DNA of 64,000 nucleotides, taken from contig JAZRDC010000100.1 in the NCBI GenBank assembly GCA_045660065.1, positions 1-64,000 of the forward strand, given 5' to 3'. The position numbers were made by a program, and so were the translations under genes. Positions 33,085-41,300 of this stretch are shown one piece after another (the stretch's first letter is position 1; every line of letters starts with the position of its first letter). Under the pieces are notes generated by a model. The model had not been told where the DNA came from and did not search any database. It worked only from the letters and a program-made list of their open reading frames with translations. This DNA is from RGIG2094 sp045660065. Lineage in GTDB: Bacteria > Bacillota > Clostridia > RGIG6154.

Positions 33085-33113
33085 TTATGGTGTACCCTTG
33101 ACATTTTCCCCTG
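33085..33113 (+). mobile_element. attR of the spoVAD element
   Basis: Reads TTATGGTGT...TTTT then core CCCCTG (33108-33113), after which spoVAD resumes with CCGCAGTAGAT. The arm is the inverted counterpart of the attL arm (16 of 23 positions, the outer nine identical). Confidence 0.75.
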
Positions 33114-33499
33114 CCGCAGTAGATACTATTTTTACTCACTTTAAGGATAGAAATATAAAAGCAGATTATTATGATATTGTCGCAACAGGCGATTTAGGTA
33201 AACTTGGACATTCAATAGCAAAAGAACAGTTAAAAAGCAAAGGGCTTGATTTAGGAGACAGATATATAGATTGCGGTATGAAAATATTTGACCTTGATAA
33301 TCAGGACGTTCACGCAGGTGGGTCGGGTTGTGGTTGCTGTGCATCTGTGTTTGCGGGATATTTATACAATCTCTTAAAAAATGGTGATGTAAGCAGAATT
33401 CTGATAGTGGCAACAGGGGCATTGATGAGCACAACAAGTTCATTTCAGGGAGAAAGTATTCCGGGAATTGCTCATGCTGTGGCAATAGAAAGGGTGTAA
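33108..33499 (+). CDS. spoVAD: SpoVAD, C-terminal part
   Basis: The remaining 128 codons of spoVAD: AAVDTIFTHFKDRNIKADYY, IVATGDLGKLGHSIAKEQL, HAGGSGCGCCASVFAGYLYN, ILIVATGALMSTTSSFQGES and IPGIAHAVAIERV. The frame can be extended left to a TTG at 33098 inside the element, with no proper RBS, so this half is probably not translated until the element leaves. The GGSGCGCC segment corresponds to the conserved C-terminal core of SpoVAD. The stop at 33497-33499 is 3 bp from the spoVAE start. Confidence 0.92.
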
Positions 33500-33502
33500 A
33501 AA

Positions 33503-33856
33503 TTGGAATATATCAAAGCATTTTTTGTAGGCGGTATCATATGTTTAATCGGACAAATTTTAATAGATAAGACAAAACTTACACCTGCAAGAATTTTAGT
33601 AATATATGTTGTAGGTGGTGTGGTTTTAGGAATTCTTGGCATATATGAAAAACTTGTTGAATTTGCAGGTGCAGGAGCAACTGTTCCGCTTACGGGATTT
33701 GGATATTTATTGTCCAAAGGTGTTATTAAGGCCATAAATTCAGATGGTTTTTTAGGAATTTTCACAGGTGGGCTTACCGCATCTGCAGGAGGTATAACTG
33801 CTGCGATTTTGTTTGGCTATTTAGCATCGGTTTTATTTAAATCATCAGAAAAGTAA
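33503..33856 (+). CDS. spoVAE: Stage V sporulation protein AE
   Basis: A 117-residue membrane protein, the SpoVAE (AEb type) subunit of the dipicolinic acid channel. It is a distant paralog of SpoVAC, with FFVGGIICLIGQILIDKTKLTPARILVIYVVGGV and AGAGATVPLTGFGYLLSKGV. It begins at TTG 33503, with GGTG 8-9 nt upstream, directly after spoVAD. A terminator follows, so the operon here is AC-(insertion)-AD-(insertion)-AD-AE. Confidence 0.93.
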   Translation: MEYIKAFFVGGIICLIGQILIDKTKLTPARILVIYVVGGVVLGILGIYEKLVEFAGAGATVPLTGFGYLLSKGVIKAINSDGFLGIFTGGLTASAGGITAAILFGYLASVLFKSSEK

Positions 33857-33885
33857 AAAAGACTCACATTTAGTGAGTCTTTTTC
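33856..33885 (+). terminator. Terminator of spoVAE
   Basis: Stem AAAAAGACTCAC / GTGAGTCTTTTT with an ATTTA loop. Confidence 0.88.
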
Positions 33886-33940
33886 TGTAAATAGACGGAA
33901 CTGCGACGATGGAAAATTTGCAAAAAATTCAAAACTGATA

Positions 33941-33969
33941 TTGACTTAGAATGGTTAGTATGTTAAATT
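33941..33969 (+). promoter_or_regulatory. Possible promoter of the PHP gene
   Basis: -35 TTGACT (33941-33946), 17-bp spacer, -10 TAAATT (33964-33969). The leader to ATG 34057 is about 80 nt. Confidence 0.4.
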
Positions 33970-34056
33970 TAATTATATGGAATAATTGATTGATTTATCA
34001 ACGGTTGCTATGTTAAAAGAACTGTTATATAAAAACATTTTATAAGGAGTATTTTA

Positions 34057-35067
34057 ATGTATTTAATATCACCAAATCAGAAACAATACAAAGCAAATCT
34101 TCATTCCCACAGTGTTTTTTCAGATGGCAAAAAGACACCTGAAGAACTTAAGGAAATGTATAAAAATAATGGATACTCTATCCTTGCGATAACTGATCAT
34201 GAAACACCAAAAAATCATCAGTATTTGAATGATGATGACTTTCTTGCAGTTACAGGGTATGAAGTATACATAAGAAATAACAATAATGCTTCTTTTAATG
34301 TTTATGGTAAAGAAATTCACTTAAATCTTTTTGCGAAAAATCCTGATAATGAAACTTATATTTGTTTTAATCCAAAGTATTGTAAATATATGTCGCAGGA
34401 TCAAATAGAAAAACTTGTAAAAAAGGGTTCTGAAAAGCCAAGAGAATATAGCGTAGAATATATTAATGAGTTTATAAAGACTGCAAAAGAAAACGGATAT
34501 ATTGTAGCATATAACCATCCCTGGTGGTCGATGGAAGACGAGCAGGATATTTTGGCATATGATGGCTTTTTCAGTATGGAAATGTGCAATTACGGGGCTT
34601 ATCTTTTGAGCAGACTCGAATATAACGCTGCTCTTTATGATAAAATGCTCAAAAAAGGAAAGCGTATTTTCTGCCATAGTACAGACGATAATCACAACAC
34701 CTATCCCGACGATTCACCAATGTGTGATTCATTTGGCGGATTTACAATGATTATGCCTGAAGATTTTACGTATGAATCGGTAATTAAAGCCATGGAAAAC
34801 GGGCAGATGTACTCATCAATGGGTCCTGTTTTTAAAGAAATTTCAGTCGATGGCGATAAAGTTCATATAGAATGTTCAGATGTTGATAGAATTATGATGT
34901 TTACAGGAAGCAAAGCACCAAAAAGTAAATTTGCAAATCATGGTGAAACAATAACATCGGCAAATTTTGAAATTGATCCGAACTTTCAGTATGTAAGAAT
35001 ATCAGCCGTGGACAGTTGCGGCCGTTTTGCTGATACAAGAGGATATTTTAAAGATGAATTATGTTAA
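34057..35067 (+). CDS. PHP-domain phosphoesterase-like protein
   Basis: A 336-residue PHP-domain protein. Metal-site motifs: NLHSHSVFSDG (HxH near residue 16-18), ITDHETP, the later AYNHPWWS and HSTDDNHN. Such domains hydrolyse phosphoesters using two or three metals. A C-terminal beta-rich part (about 260-336, YVRISAVDSCGRFADTRGYF) is typical of polysaccharide-linked PHP proteins. It lies 21 bp before the GH13-GH77 gene and probably shares its transcript. The substrate is unknown. Confidence 0.8.
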   Translation: MYLISPNQKQYKANLHSHSVFSDGKKTPEELKEMYKNNGYSILAITDHETPKNHQYLNDDDFLAVTGYEVYIRNNNNASFNVYGKEIHLNLFAKNPDNETYICFNPKYCKYMSQDQIEKLVKKGSEKPREYSVEYINEFIKTAKENGYIVAYNHPWWSMEDEQDILAYDGFFSMEMCNYGAYLLSRLEYNAALYDKMLKKGKRIFCHSTDDNHNTYPDDSPMCDSFGGFTMIMPEDFTYESVIKAMENGQMYSSMGPVFKEISVDGDKVHIECSDVDRIMMFTGSKAPKSKFANHGETITSANFEIDPNFQYVRISAVDSCGRFADTRGYFKDELC

Positions 35068-35088
35068 AAATGAAATGGAGGAATATAT

Positions 35089-37971
35089 ATGGCTTGGTAT
35101 GATGAGGCAATATTTTATCACATATATCCTTTAGGTATGACAGGTGCACCTAAACAAAATACTTATGGCGAACCTGAACACAGATTGAATAATTTAGTAC
35201 CATTTATTTCGAAAATTAAAGAATGGGGTTTTACTGCACTTTACATCGGGCCTCTTTTTGAATCAGTAGGACATGGCTACGAAACAACAGATTACAAAAA
35301 ACTCGATTCAAGACTTGGTACTAATGAGGATTTAAAAAACTTTGTAGCAGAATGTCACAAGCAAGGAATACGAGTTGTGTTAGACGGTGTATTTAATCAC
35401 ACAGGGCGTGATTTTTTTGCCTTTAAAGACATACAACAAAATAAAGAAGCATCAAAATACAAAGACTGGTATTGCAATGTAAATTTCGGTGGAAACAACG
35501 AGTATAATGACGGATTTTCTTATGATAACTGGGGCGGATATAATCTGCTCATAAAACTTAATCAGCATAATAATGAAGTCAGAGAGTATATCGGAGATGT
35601 TATCAGATTCTGGGTAAAAGAATTTGACATAGACGGAATTAGACTTGATGCTGCAGATGTTCTTGATTTTGAATATATGAAGATGATGCGTCAGGTAACT
35701 AACGAAGTAAAACCTGATTTTTGGCTTATGGGCGAGGTTATCCACGGTGATTACAGCCGTTGGGTAAACGGAGATACGTTGCATTCTGTTACCAACTATC
35801 ATTTGCACAAAGCATTGTATTCAGGGCATAACGATCATAACTATTTTGAAATCGCCCATACCGTGAAACGATTGTATGAAATGGGAAGAAATAACCCTGA
35901 CGGGCTTAAACTATACAATTTTGTTGACAATCACGATGTGGAACGCATTTATACTAAACTAACTGATAAAAAACATTTTACCCCTGTTCATATCCTGCTT
36001 TATACTTTGCCTGGTGTGCCATCTGTTTATTATGGCTCAGAATTTGGCATAGAGGGGCAAAAACAACGAGGTTCAGATGATTCTTTAAGACCTGAAATTC
36101 CCTATGAACAATATGTTGAATTAATTAAAAACAATTGTTTTACTGATCTTATTTCAAGATTGGGAAAAATCAGAACCGAAACAAAAGTATTATCTTATGG
36201 TGATTACAAAGAATTACTTTTGACAAATTGCCAGTACGCATTTTCAAGAAGTTATAATGGACAGTCTGTAATAGTTGCTGTAAACAACAGCGATAATGAT
36301 TTTACGATGAATATTCCCGTTCAGAATGATGGCGAATACAATGGTGCAATTTTGGGTGAAAAAGTAACTGCAAAAAACGGAAATATTTCTGTCATTATTA
36401 AGGCAAATTCAGGTGAAATTTGGTTGCCTGCAGGTGCAGAAAATGAAATTTATGAGCCAATTGAAATTAAAGTTGAAACAACAATTAAGGCTGAACCAAA
36501 GACAGATAAACCTGAAGAAAATTCAGTAAAAGAGGAAAAAAACACAGGACGTAAAAGCGGTGTTTTAATGCACATATCCTCATTATATGGCGACTATTCA
36601 ATTGGTGGTTTTGGCGATGAGGCAAAGCATTTTGTTGATTTTCTTTCTGACTGTGGTTTTTCCTATTGGCAGGTTTTACCTTTCTGTATGACAGATGAAT
36701 GTAATTCACCATATAAATCTTTTTCAACATTTGCGGGAAATCCATATTTTGTTAATTTGAATAAACTTTATGAAAAGGGTTTGATAAACAAAACAGAACT
36801 TGAAGAAAACCGTCAGCAGACTCCATATGTCTGCGAGTTTGAAAAACTTCGTGAAAACAGAATAAATCTTCTTGTGAAAGCATCGTCAAGAGTGAAAAAT
36901 AAAGAAGAAATAGAAAGTTATATTGCTAAAAATCATTACCTTGCAAAATTCTGCGAATTTATGGCACTTAAAAGCGCCAACAATGATTTGTCGTGGCTTG
37001 AGTGGAAAATTGATAAAGTTGACGAAACACTTTTATTTGCGTGGAAATTTATACAGTTTGAGTTTTTTAATCAATGGAAAGAAATAAAAGACTACGCAAA
37101 CAGCAAAAATATAAAAATAATAGGCGATATTCCAATTTATGTATCCCATGACAGTAGCGATGTGTGGAGCAACAAAGAGCAGTACCATCTTGACAAAGAC
37201 GGACGTCCCACATTGGTTGCAGGTGTTCCGCCGGATTATTTTTCTGAAGACGGCCAACTTTGGGGAAATCCTATCTACAACTGGGACGAGATGAAAAAAG
37301 ATGGCTTTAAATGGTGGTGCGACCGAATATCTCATATGGCTGAAATGTTTGACGCTCTGCGTATTGACCATTTCAGAGGAATAGAATCATACTGGGCGGT
37401 ACCTGCATCTGCTGAAACTGCAAAATCAGGTCAGTGGCAAAAAGGCCCGGGTATGGATTTGATAAATGCAATAAAAAAATCAGCGGGAGATACTTTAATT
37501 ATTGCTGAAGATCTTGGCGATATCACACCTGAAGTTTATGAACTTGTAAGGGAAAGTGGTTTTCCTGGAATGCGTGTATTTCAGTTCGGATTTTTATCTG
37601 ATGGTGACAGTATTCACAAGCCTCATAACTATCCCGAGAATTCTGTTGCATATACAGGCACTCACGATAACAACACGCTTTTAGGATATCTGTGGGAACT
37701 TGATGATAACGCACGAAAGAATATGCTTAAGTATTGCGGTCATACAGGTGATTGGGGAAGCGGTTGCGAAAGCATTATAAGAACAATGTTTGCAAGTCAT
37801 GCAGGAGTTGTAATAATGCCCGTTCAGGACTTGCTTGGATATGGAGCAGATACCAGGATGAATACACCGGGTAGTGTGGGAACTAACTGGCAATATCGTA
37901 TCACCCGTGATCAACTTGAAAGCATAGATAAAAACAAGTACAGAGAATTAAATAATATGTATTCAAGATAA
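35089..37971 (+). CDS. Alpha-amylase (GH13) / 4-alpha-glucanotransferase (GH77) fusion
   Basis: A 960-residue two-enzyme fusion. Residues 1 to about 450 are a GH13 alpha-amylase-type domain: VLDGVFNHTG, DGIRLDAADVL (catalytic Asp), LMGEVIHGDY (Glu), NFVDNHDVERI. A charged linker (about 455-485) follows. Residues about 487-960 are MalQ-like GH77: VLMHISSLYGDYSIGGFGDE, FCMTDECNSPYKSFSTFAGNP, DALRIDHFRGIESYW, LIIAEDLGDIT and YTGTHDNNTLLGYL. No signal peptide is visible, so it should act in the cytosol on maltodextrin or glycogen. One protein would both trim and disproportionate alpha-glucans. Confidence 0.9.
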   Translation: MAWYDEAIFYHIYPLGMTGAPKQNTYGEPEHRLNNLVPFISKIKEWGFTALYIGPLFESVGHGYETTDYKKLDSRLGTNEDLKNFVAECHKQGIRVVLDGVFNHTGRDFFAFKDIQQNKEASKYKDWYCNVNFGGNNEYNDGFSYDNWGGYNLLIKLNQHNNEVREYIGDVIRFWVKEFDIDGIRLDAADVLDFEYMKMMRQVTNEVKPDFWLMGEVIHGDYSRWVNGDTLHSVTNYHLHKALYSGHNDHNYFEIAHTVKRLYEMGRNNPDGLKLYNFVDNHDVERIYTKLTDKKHFTPVHILLYTLPGVPSVYYGSEFGIEGQKQRGSDDSLRPEIPYEQYVELIKNNCFTDLISRLGKIRTETKVLSYGDYKELLLTNCQYAFSRSYNGQSVIVAVNNSDNDFTMNIPVQNDGEYNGAILGEKVTAKNGNISVIIKANSGEIWLPAGAENEIYEPIEIKVETTIKAEPKTDKPEENSVKEEKNTGRKSGVLMHISSLYGDYSIGGFGDEAKHFVDFLSDCGFSYWQVLPFCMTDECNSPYKSFSTFAGNPYFVNLNKLYEKGLINKTELEENRQQTPYVCEFEKLRENRINLLVKASSRVKNKEEIESYIAKNHYLAKFCEFMALKSANNDLSWLEWKIDKVDETLLFAWKFIQFEFFNQWKEIKDYANSKNIKIIGDIPIYVSHDSSDVWSNKEQYHLDKDGRPTLVAGVPPDYFSEDGQLWGNPIYNWDEMKKDGFKWWCDRISHMAEMFDALRIDHFRGIESYWAVPASAETAKSGQWQKGPGMDLINAIKKSAGDTLIIAEDLGDITPEVYELVRESGFPGMRVFQFGFLSDGDSIHKPHNYPENSVAYTGTHDNNTLLGYLWELDDNARKNMLKYCGHTGDWGSGCESIIRTMFASHAGVVIMPVQDLLGYGADTRMNTPGSVGTNWQYRITRDQLESIDKNKYRELNNMYSR

Positions 37972-37996
37972 AAGACTTTGACTGTCGAGGTGAAAA

Positions 37997-38554
37997 ATGG
38001 TTATTTTGATAACGGGTGCGTCCCATACTGGCAAAACTGCACTTGCTCAAAAACTGCTTGAAAAATATAAATATCCTTATCTTTCAATTGACCATTTGAA
38101 AATGGGATTAATACGAAGCAACAACACAATTCTTACGCCCGAAAGCGATGATAAAAAACTTACAGAATATCTGTGGCCGATTGTGTGCGAAGTGATTAAG
38201 ACAGCAGTTGAGAACAAACAAAATCTCATAGTTGAAGGATGCTATGTTTCTTTTGATTGGACAAAGGATTTTGAAGATGATTATCTTGATAATATAAAAT
38301 ATTATTGTATTGTTATGAGCGAAAAGTACATCAAAAATAATTTTGAAGATATAAAGCGTTATGCAAATGTTATTGAAAACAGGCTTGATGATTGCTGTAC
38401 TCTGGAAAGTGTTTTAAAAGATAATGCAGAAATTTTAAAGTCTATAAAAAAACATAAAGTTAATTATGTTTTGATTGATGAAGATTATAATGCTACTATT
38501 GACAAGATATTAAAAGGAGAGCAAAATGAAAACAGGGAAGTATCGCCACTATAA
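37997..38554 (+). CDS. P-loop kinase-like protein
   Basis: A 185-residue protein with Walker A ITGASHTGKTAL at residues 5-16 and an adenylate-kinase-like layout (YLSIDHLKMGLIRSNN, LIVEGCYVSFDW). It resembles AAA_33/zeta-toxin or 2-phosphoglycerate-kinase-type small-molecule kinases. No antitoxin is adjacent, so I do not call a toxin. It overlaps the following DUF1653 gene by 29 bp. Confidence 0.65.
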   Translation: MVILITGASHTGKTALAQKLLEKYKYPYLSIDHLKMGLIRSNNTILTPESDDKKLTEYLWPIVCEVIKTAVENKQNLIVEGCYVSFDWTKDFEDDYLDNIKYYCIVMSEKYIKNNFEDIKRYANVIENRLDDCCTLESVLKDNAEILKSIKKHKVNYVLIDEDYNATIDKILKGEQNENREVSPL

Positions 38555-38729
38555 AGGGAATGAGTATGAAGTGTTAGGAGTTGCGACCCACAGCGAAACT
38601 TTAGAAAAAATGGTAGTTTACCGTGCTTTGTACGGAGAAAATGAAATATGGGTAAGACCTCTTTATATGTGGGACGAAGAAGTTGAAGTTGATGGTAAAA
38701 CTGTCAAAAGATTTGAATTTATAGAATAA
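38526..38729 (+). CDS. DUF1653 protein
   Basis: A 67-residue protein matching DUF1653 throughout: GKYRHYKGNEYEVLGVATHS, EKMVVYRALYGENEIWVRPLYMWDEEV. AAGGAG lies 6-7 nt before the ATG, inside the kinase-like gene. Function of the family is unknown; members are often encoded near NUDIX or nucleotide-related genes. Confidence 0.85.
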   Translation: MKTGKYRHYKGNEYEVLGVATHSETLEKMVVYRALYGENEIWVRPLYMWDEEVEVDGKTVKRFEFIE

Positions 38730-38762
38730 ATAAACATATACTATAAAAAAGGAGAGATAATT

Positions 38763-39074
38763 ATGGCTATTATAAAGGTAACAACAGAAAATTTTGAAAC
38801 AGAAATTTTAAATGCAAAAGGAAAAATTTTGGTTGATTTTTATGCAGATTGGTGCGGACCTTGTAAAATGCTTTCACCAATTCTTGAAAAAATTTCTTTG
38901 GAACATCCTGAATGCAAAATTTGCAAAATAAATGTTGACGAAAGCACAACTCTTGCACAAAAATACGGTGTTATGAGCATACCGACAGTTTTGGTGTTTG
39001 AAGATGGTGGTGTTAAAGAAACATCTGTAGGACTTGTTTCAAAATCCAAAATTGAAGAAATGCTTGGCCTTTGA
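38763..39074 (+). CDS. trxA: Thioredoxin
   Basis: A 103-residue thioredoxin with active site WCGPC (residues 31-35), the preceding LVDFYADWCGPCKMLSPIL, and the cis-proline SIPTVLVFEDG near 73. It reduces protein disulfides in the cytosol. AAGGAGA lies upstream. Thioredoxin reductase is not in the window. Confidence 0.94.
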   Translation: MAIIKVTTENFETEILNAKGKILVDFYADWCGPCKMLSPILEKISLEHPECKICKINVDESTTLAQKYGVMSIPTVLVFEDGGVKETSVGLVSKSKIEEMLGL

Positions 39075-39106
39075 TAAAAATATACTAAAGAATAAGGAGA
39101 ATAAAT

Positions 39107-39331
39107 ATGCCATATATTGCAATTAAAGCATATCCTAAAGATGATGAAATCAAGAAAAAAGTTGTTGATGAAATCAATCAGGTGTTTTTAAAATACTGGG
39201 GTTGCCCCAAAGAGGCAATTTCAATTTCAGTAGAGGAAGTTTTACCTGAAAACTGGCAGGAAGTTATTGATACTGAAATTCAGCCTAAAGAAGATAAAAT
39301 GATGATTTTATCAGGAGATAAAAGGTTTTGA
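39107..39331 (+). CDS. Tautomerase-family small protein
   Basis: A 74-residue protein of the 4-oxalocrotonate tautomerase superfamily, with Pro directly after the initiator Met (MPYIAIKAYP), the catalytic N-terminal proline of that family. The pattern ...KKKVVDEINQVFLKYWGCPKEAISISVEEV fits. The natural substrate is not predictable. It overlaps the next gene by 4 bp. Confidence 0.72.
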   Translation: MPYIAIKAYPKDDEIKKKVVDEINQVFLKYWGCPKEAISISVEEVLPENWQEVIDTEIQPKEDKMMILSGDKRF

Positions 39332-39882
39332 TAAAGTATCTGGAGCAAAAAGATTTTAAGATAGAATATACTTTAGAGTACAAAAATATTAAAAATATAA
39401 ATCTTCGCATTAAAAATGATGGTTTGATTTATGTTTCTGCACCAAGACATATTTCCGAAAATGTTGTTGAAAATTTTTTGATTTCAAAGTCTGAATTTAT
39501 CTTAAAAGCAGTTGAAAAATATAAAGCAACAAATGCTAACCCTTTGATTAAGTATTATGATGAAAAAGAAATTAAAGATATTATTTTATCATTGTGCAAA
39601 GAAAATTATTTGTATTTCAAAGACAAAGGTGTAAAATTTCCAGAAATCAGATTTAAGAAAATGACTTCAAGGTGGGGAAGTTGTATTCCCTCAAAAGGTG
39701 TGCTTACATTTAATATAAATCTTATGTATGCACCACTTGAATGTATCGATTATGTTGTAAAACATGAATTTACACATTTTTTACAACCCAATCATCAAAA
39801 AGTGTTTTACGCAGAAATTTCAAAAATCTGCCCGAACTGGAAAGACTATAAAAATATACTAAAATCTATTAACTTAAAATAA
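39328..39882 (+). CDS. YgjP/DUF45-type zinc metallopeptidase
   Basis: A 184-residue protein of the YgjP-like (DUF45, M48-related) family. The zinc site is HEFTHFLQPNHQKVFY (HExxH plus a second His seven residues later), preceded by the family stretch KKMTSRWGSCIPSKGVLTFNINLM. The start is TTG 39328, overlapping the tautomerase stop, with AGGAG 11 nt upstream. The partner in many genomes is a restriction enzyme, but none is seen here. Confidence 0.85.
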   Translation: MIKYLEQKDFKIEYTLEYKNIKNINLRIKNDGLIYVSAPRHISENVVENFLISKSEFILKAVEKYKATNANPLIKYYDEKEIKDIILSLCKENYLYFKDKGVKFPEIRFKKMTSRWGSCIPSKGVLTFNINLMYAPLECIDYVVKHEFTHFLQPNHQKVFYAEISKICPNWKDYKNILKSINLK

Positions 39883-39903
39883 TGTTGAAATTATTTGTAA
39901 AAC

Positions 39904-39937
39904 AAGGACTGATGAAATCAGTCCTTTATTATTTTTT
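39904..39937 (+). terminator. Terminator after the metallopeptidase
   Basis: Stem AAGGACTGAT / ATCAGTCCTT with a GAA loop, followed by a T-rich run. Confidence 0.85.
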
Positions 39938-40033
39938 CTCTTAATACAAGTTCCAAACTCTTTGGTAATACTCATTCAATACATGATGTAAATATTTTCT
40001 TGTAGGTTTTAAAGAATTTATATACTCACTATC

Positions 40034-40062
40034 TTGCTAATTTGTTATTTTTATGTTAGAAT
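40034..40062 (+). promoter_or_regulatory. Promoter of the flavodiiron protein
   Basis: -35 TTGCTA (40034-40039), 17-bp spacer, -10 TAGAAT (40057-40062), 21 bp before the ATG. Confidence 0.5.
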
Positions 40063-40082
40063 ATTCGTTGAGGTGACTAATT

Positions 40083-41231
40083 ATGTATATTTCTGAAGAT
40101 ATTAAATACATTGGTGTAAATGACCACGAAATTGATTTATTTGAGGGTCAGTATATTGTTCCTAACGGGATGGCATATAATTCATATGTCATTATTGATG
40201 AAAAAATCGCAGTTATGGATACAGTAGATGCAAGATTTAAAGATGAGTGGCTTAAAAATCTTGAAAATGAACTTGGAGGAAAAACTCCTGATTACTTAAT
40301 CGTTCAACATATGGAACCCGATCATTCTGCCAATGTTTTAAATTTTGCAAACACCTATCCTGATGCAAAAATTGTTGCGTCATCAAAGGCATTTGCTATG
40401 ATGAAAAACTTTTTTGGAAACGATTTTGCTGACAGACAGATTGTTGTAGGAGAGGGAGATTCTCTTAACCTTGGCAAACACAATCTTACTTTTGTTACTG
40501 CTCCAATGGTACACTGGCCGGAAGTTATCGTAACCTACGATAGTTATGATAAAGTGTTGTTTTCAGCAGATGGATTTGGTAAGTTCGGTGCATTAGATGT
40601 TGAAGAAGACTGGGCTTGCGAAGCAAGAAGATATTATATCGGCATCGTAGGTAAATATGGTGTTCAGGTGCAAAGTTTGTTGAAAAAAGCATCTGTTCTT
40701 AACATTCAGACAATTTGTCCCTTGCACGGACCTGTTTTAAAAGAAAATCTTGGATATTACTTGAATTTGTATGATATCTGGTCAGGTTACAAAACAGAAA
40801 GCGAAGGTATAGTTATAGCCTATACATCAGTTTATGGCAACACTAAAAAAGCAGTTTTAAAACTTGAAGAAATGTTAAAATCCAAAGGCATAAAAGTTGT
40901 AGTTAATGACCTTGCAAGATGCGATATGGCAGAAGCGGTTGAAGATGCTTTTAAGTACGGAAAAATCGTACTTGCTACCACAACATACAACAACGATATT
41001 TTCCCATTTATGAAGGAATTTATAAACCATTTAACAGAGCGTAATTTCCAGAATAAAACTGTTGCATTCATTGAAAACGGAAGTTGGGCTCCTGTAGCAG
41101 CCAAGACTATGAAAGAAATGCTTGAAAAGAGCAAAAATCTCACATATACAGAAAATAATGTTAAGATTATGTCAGCGTTAAATGCAGAAAGTGAAACTAT
41201 GCTTGAAAATTTGGCAAATGAACTTGCATAA
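40083..41231 (+). CDS. Flavodiiron protein (FprA, A-type flavoprotein)
   Basis: A 382-residue enzyme that reduces oxygen to water (or NO to nitrous oxide) in anaerobes. The N-terminal metallo-beta-lactamase fold carries the di-iron site: HMEPDHSAN (HxExDH around residues 79-84), the Asp in FSADGFGKFG, and CPLHGPVL. The C-terminal flavodoxin domain begins near residue 240 with AYTSVYGNTKKAV (FMN phosphate loop). Electrons usually come from a rubredoxin such as the fusion at 13692. Confidence 0.94.
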   Translation: MYISEDIKYIGVNDHEIDLFEGQYIVPNGMAYNSYVIIDEKIAVMDTVDARFKDEWLKNLENELGGKTPDYLIVQHMEPDHSANVLNFANTYPDAKIVASSKAFAMMKNFFGNDFADRQIVVGEGDSLNLGKHNLTFVTAPMVHWPEVIVTYDSYDKVLFSADGFGKFGALDVEEDWACEARRYYIGIVGKYGVQVQSLLKKASVLNIQTICPLHGPVLKENLGYYLNLYDIWSGYKTESEGIVIAYTSVYGNTKKAVLKLEEMLKSKGIKVVVNDLARCDMAEAVEDAFKYGKIVLATTTYNNDIFPFMKEFINHLTERNFQNKTVAFIENGSWAPVAAKTMKEMLEKSKNLTYTENNVKIMSALNAESETMLENLANELA

Positions 41232-41256
41232 AACGAGTAATTAAAGCAAAAAAATG

Positions 41257-41284
41257 AAAAATCCCACAGAAGTGGGATTTTTTG
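41257..41284 (+). terminator. Terminator after the flavodiiron gene
   Basis: Stem AAAAATCCCAC / GTGGGATTTTT with an AGAA loop. Confidence 0.85.
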
Positions 41285-41300
41285 AAATGGAGTATTAAGT

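Larger units (their letters stand above)
24031..33113 (+). mobile_element. 9.1-kb intervening element in spoVAD (skin-like)
   Basis: A 9,083-bp insertion between two CCCCTG copies splits spoVAD at codon 207/208. Contents in order: a small DUF6870-like gene, a large serine recombinase, a cobalamin riboswitch, two DUF4430 surface proteins (one with SLH repeats), an EcfT-like permease and an ABC-ABC-ECF S fusion. Precise excision regenerates the reading frame. Known relatives in concept are the skin element of sigK and other sporulation-gene insertions excised in the mother cell. Whether this one is excised during sporulation is inference. Confidence 0.85.

Noticed and set aside
37997..38554. 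Zeta-type toxin of a toxin-antitoxin pair
   Set aside because: Only the P-loop kinase fold is shared. The neighbours are DUF1653 and thioredoxin genes, and no epsilon-like antitoxin is present.
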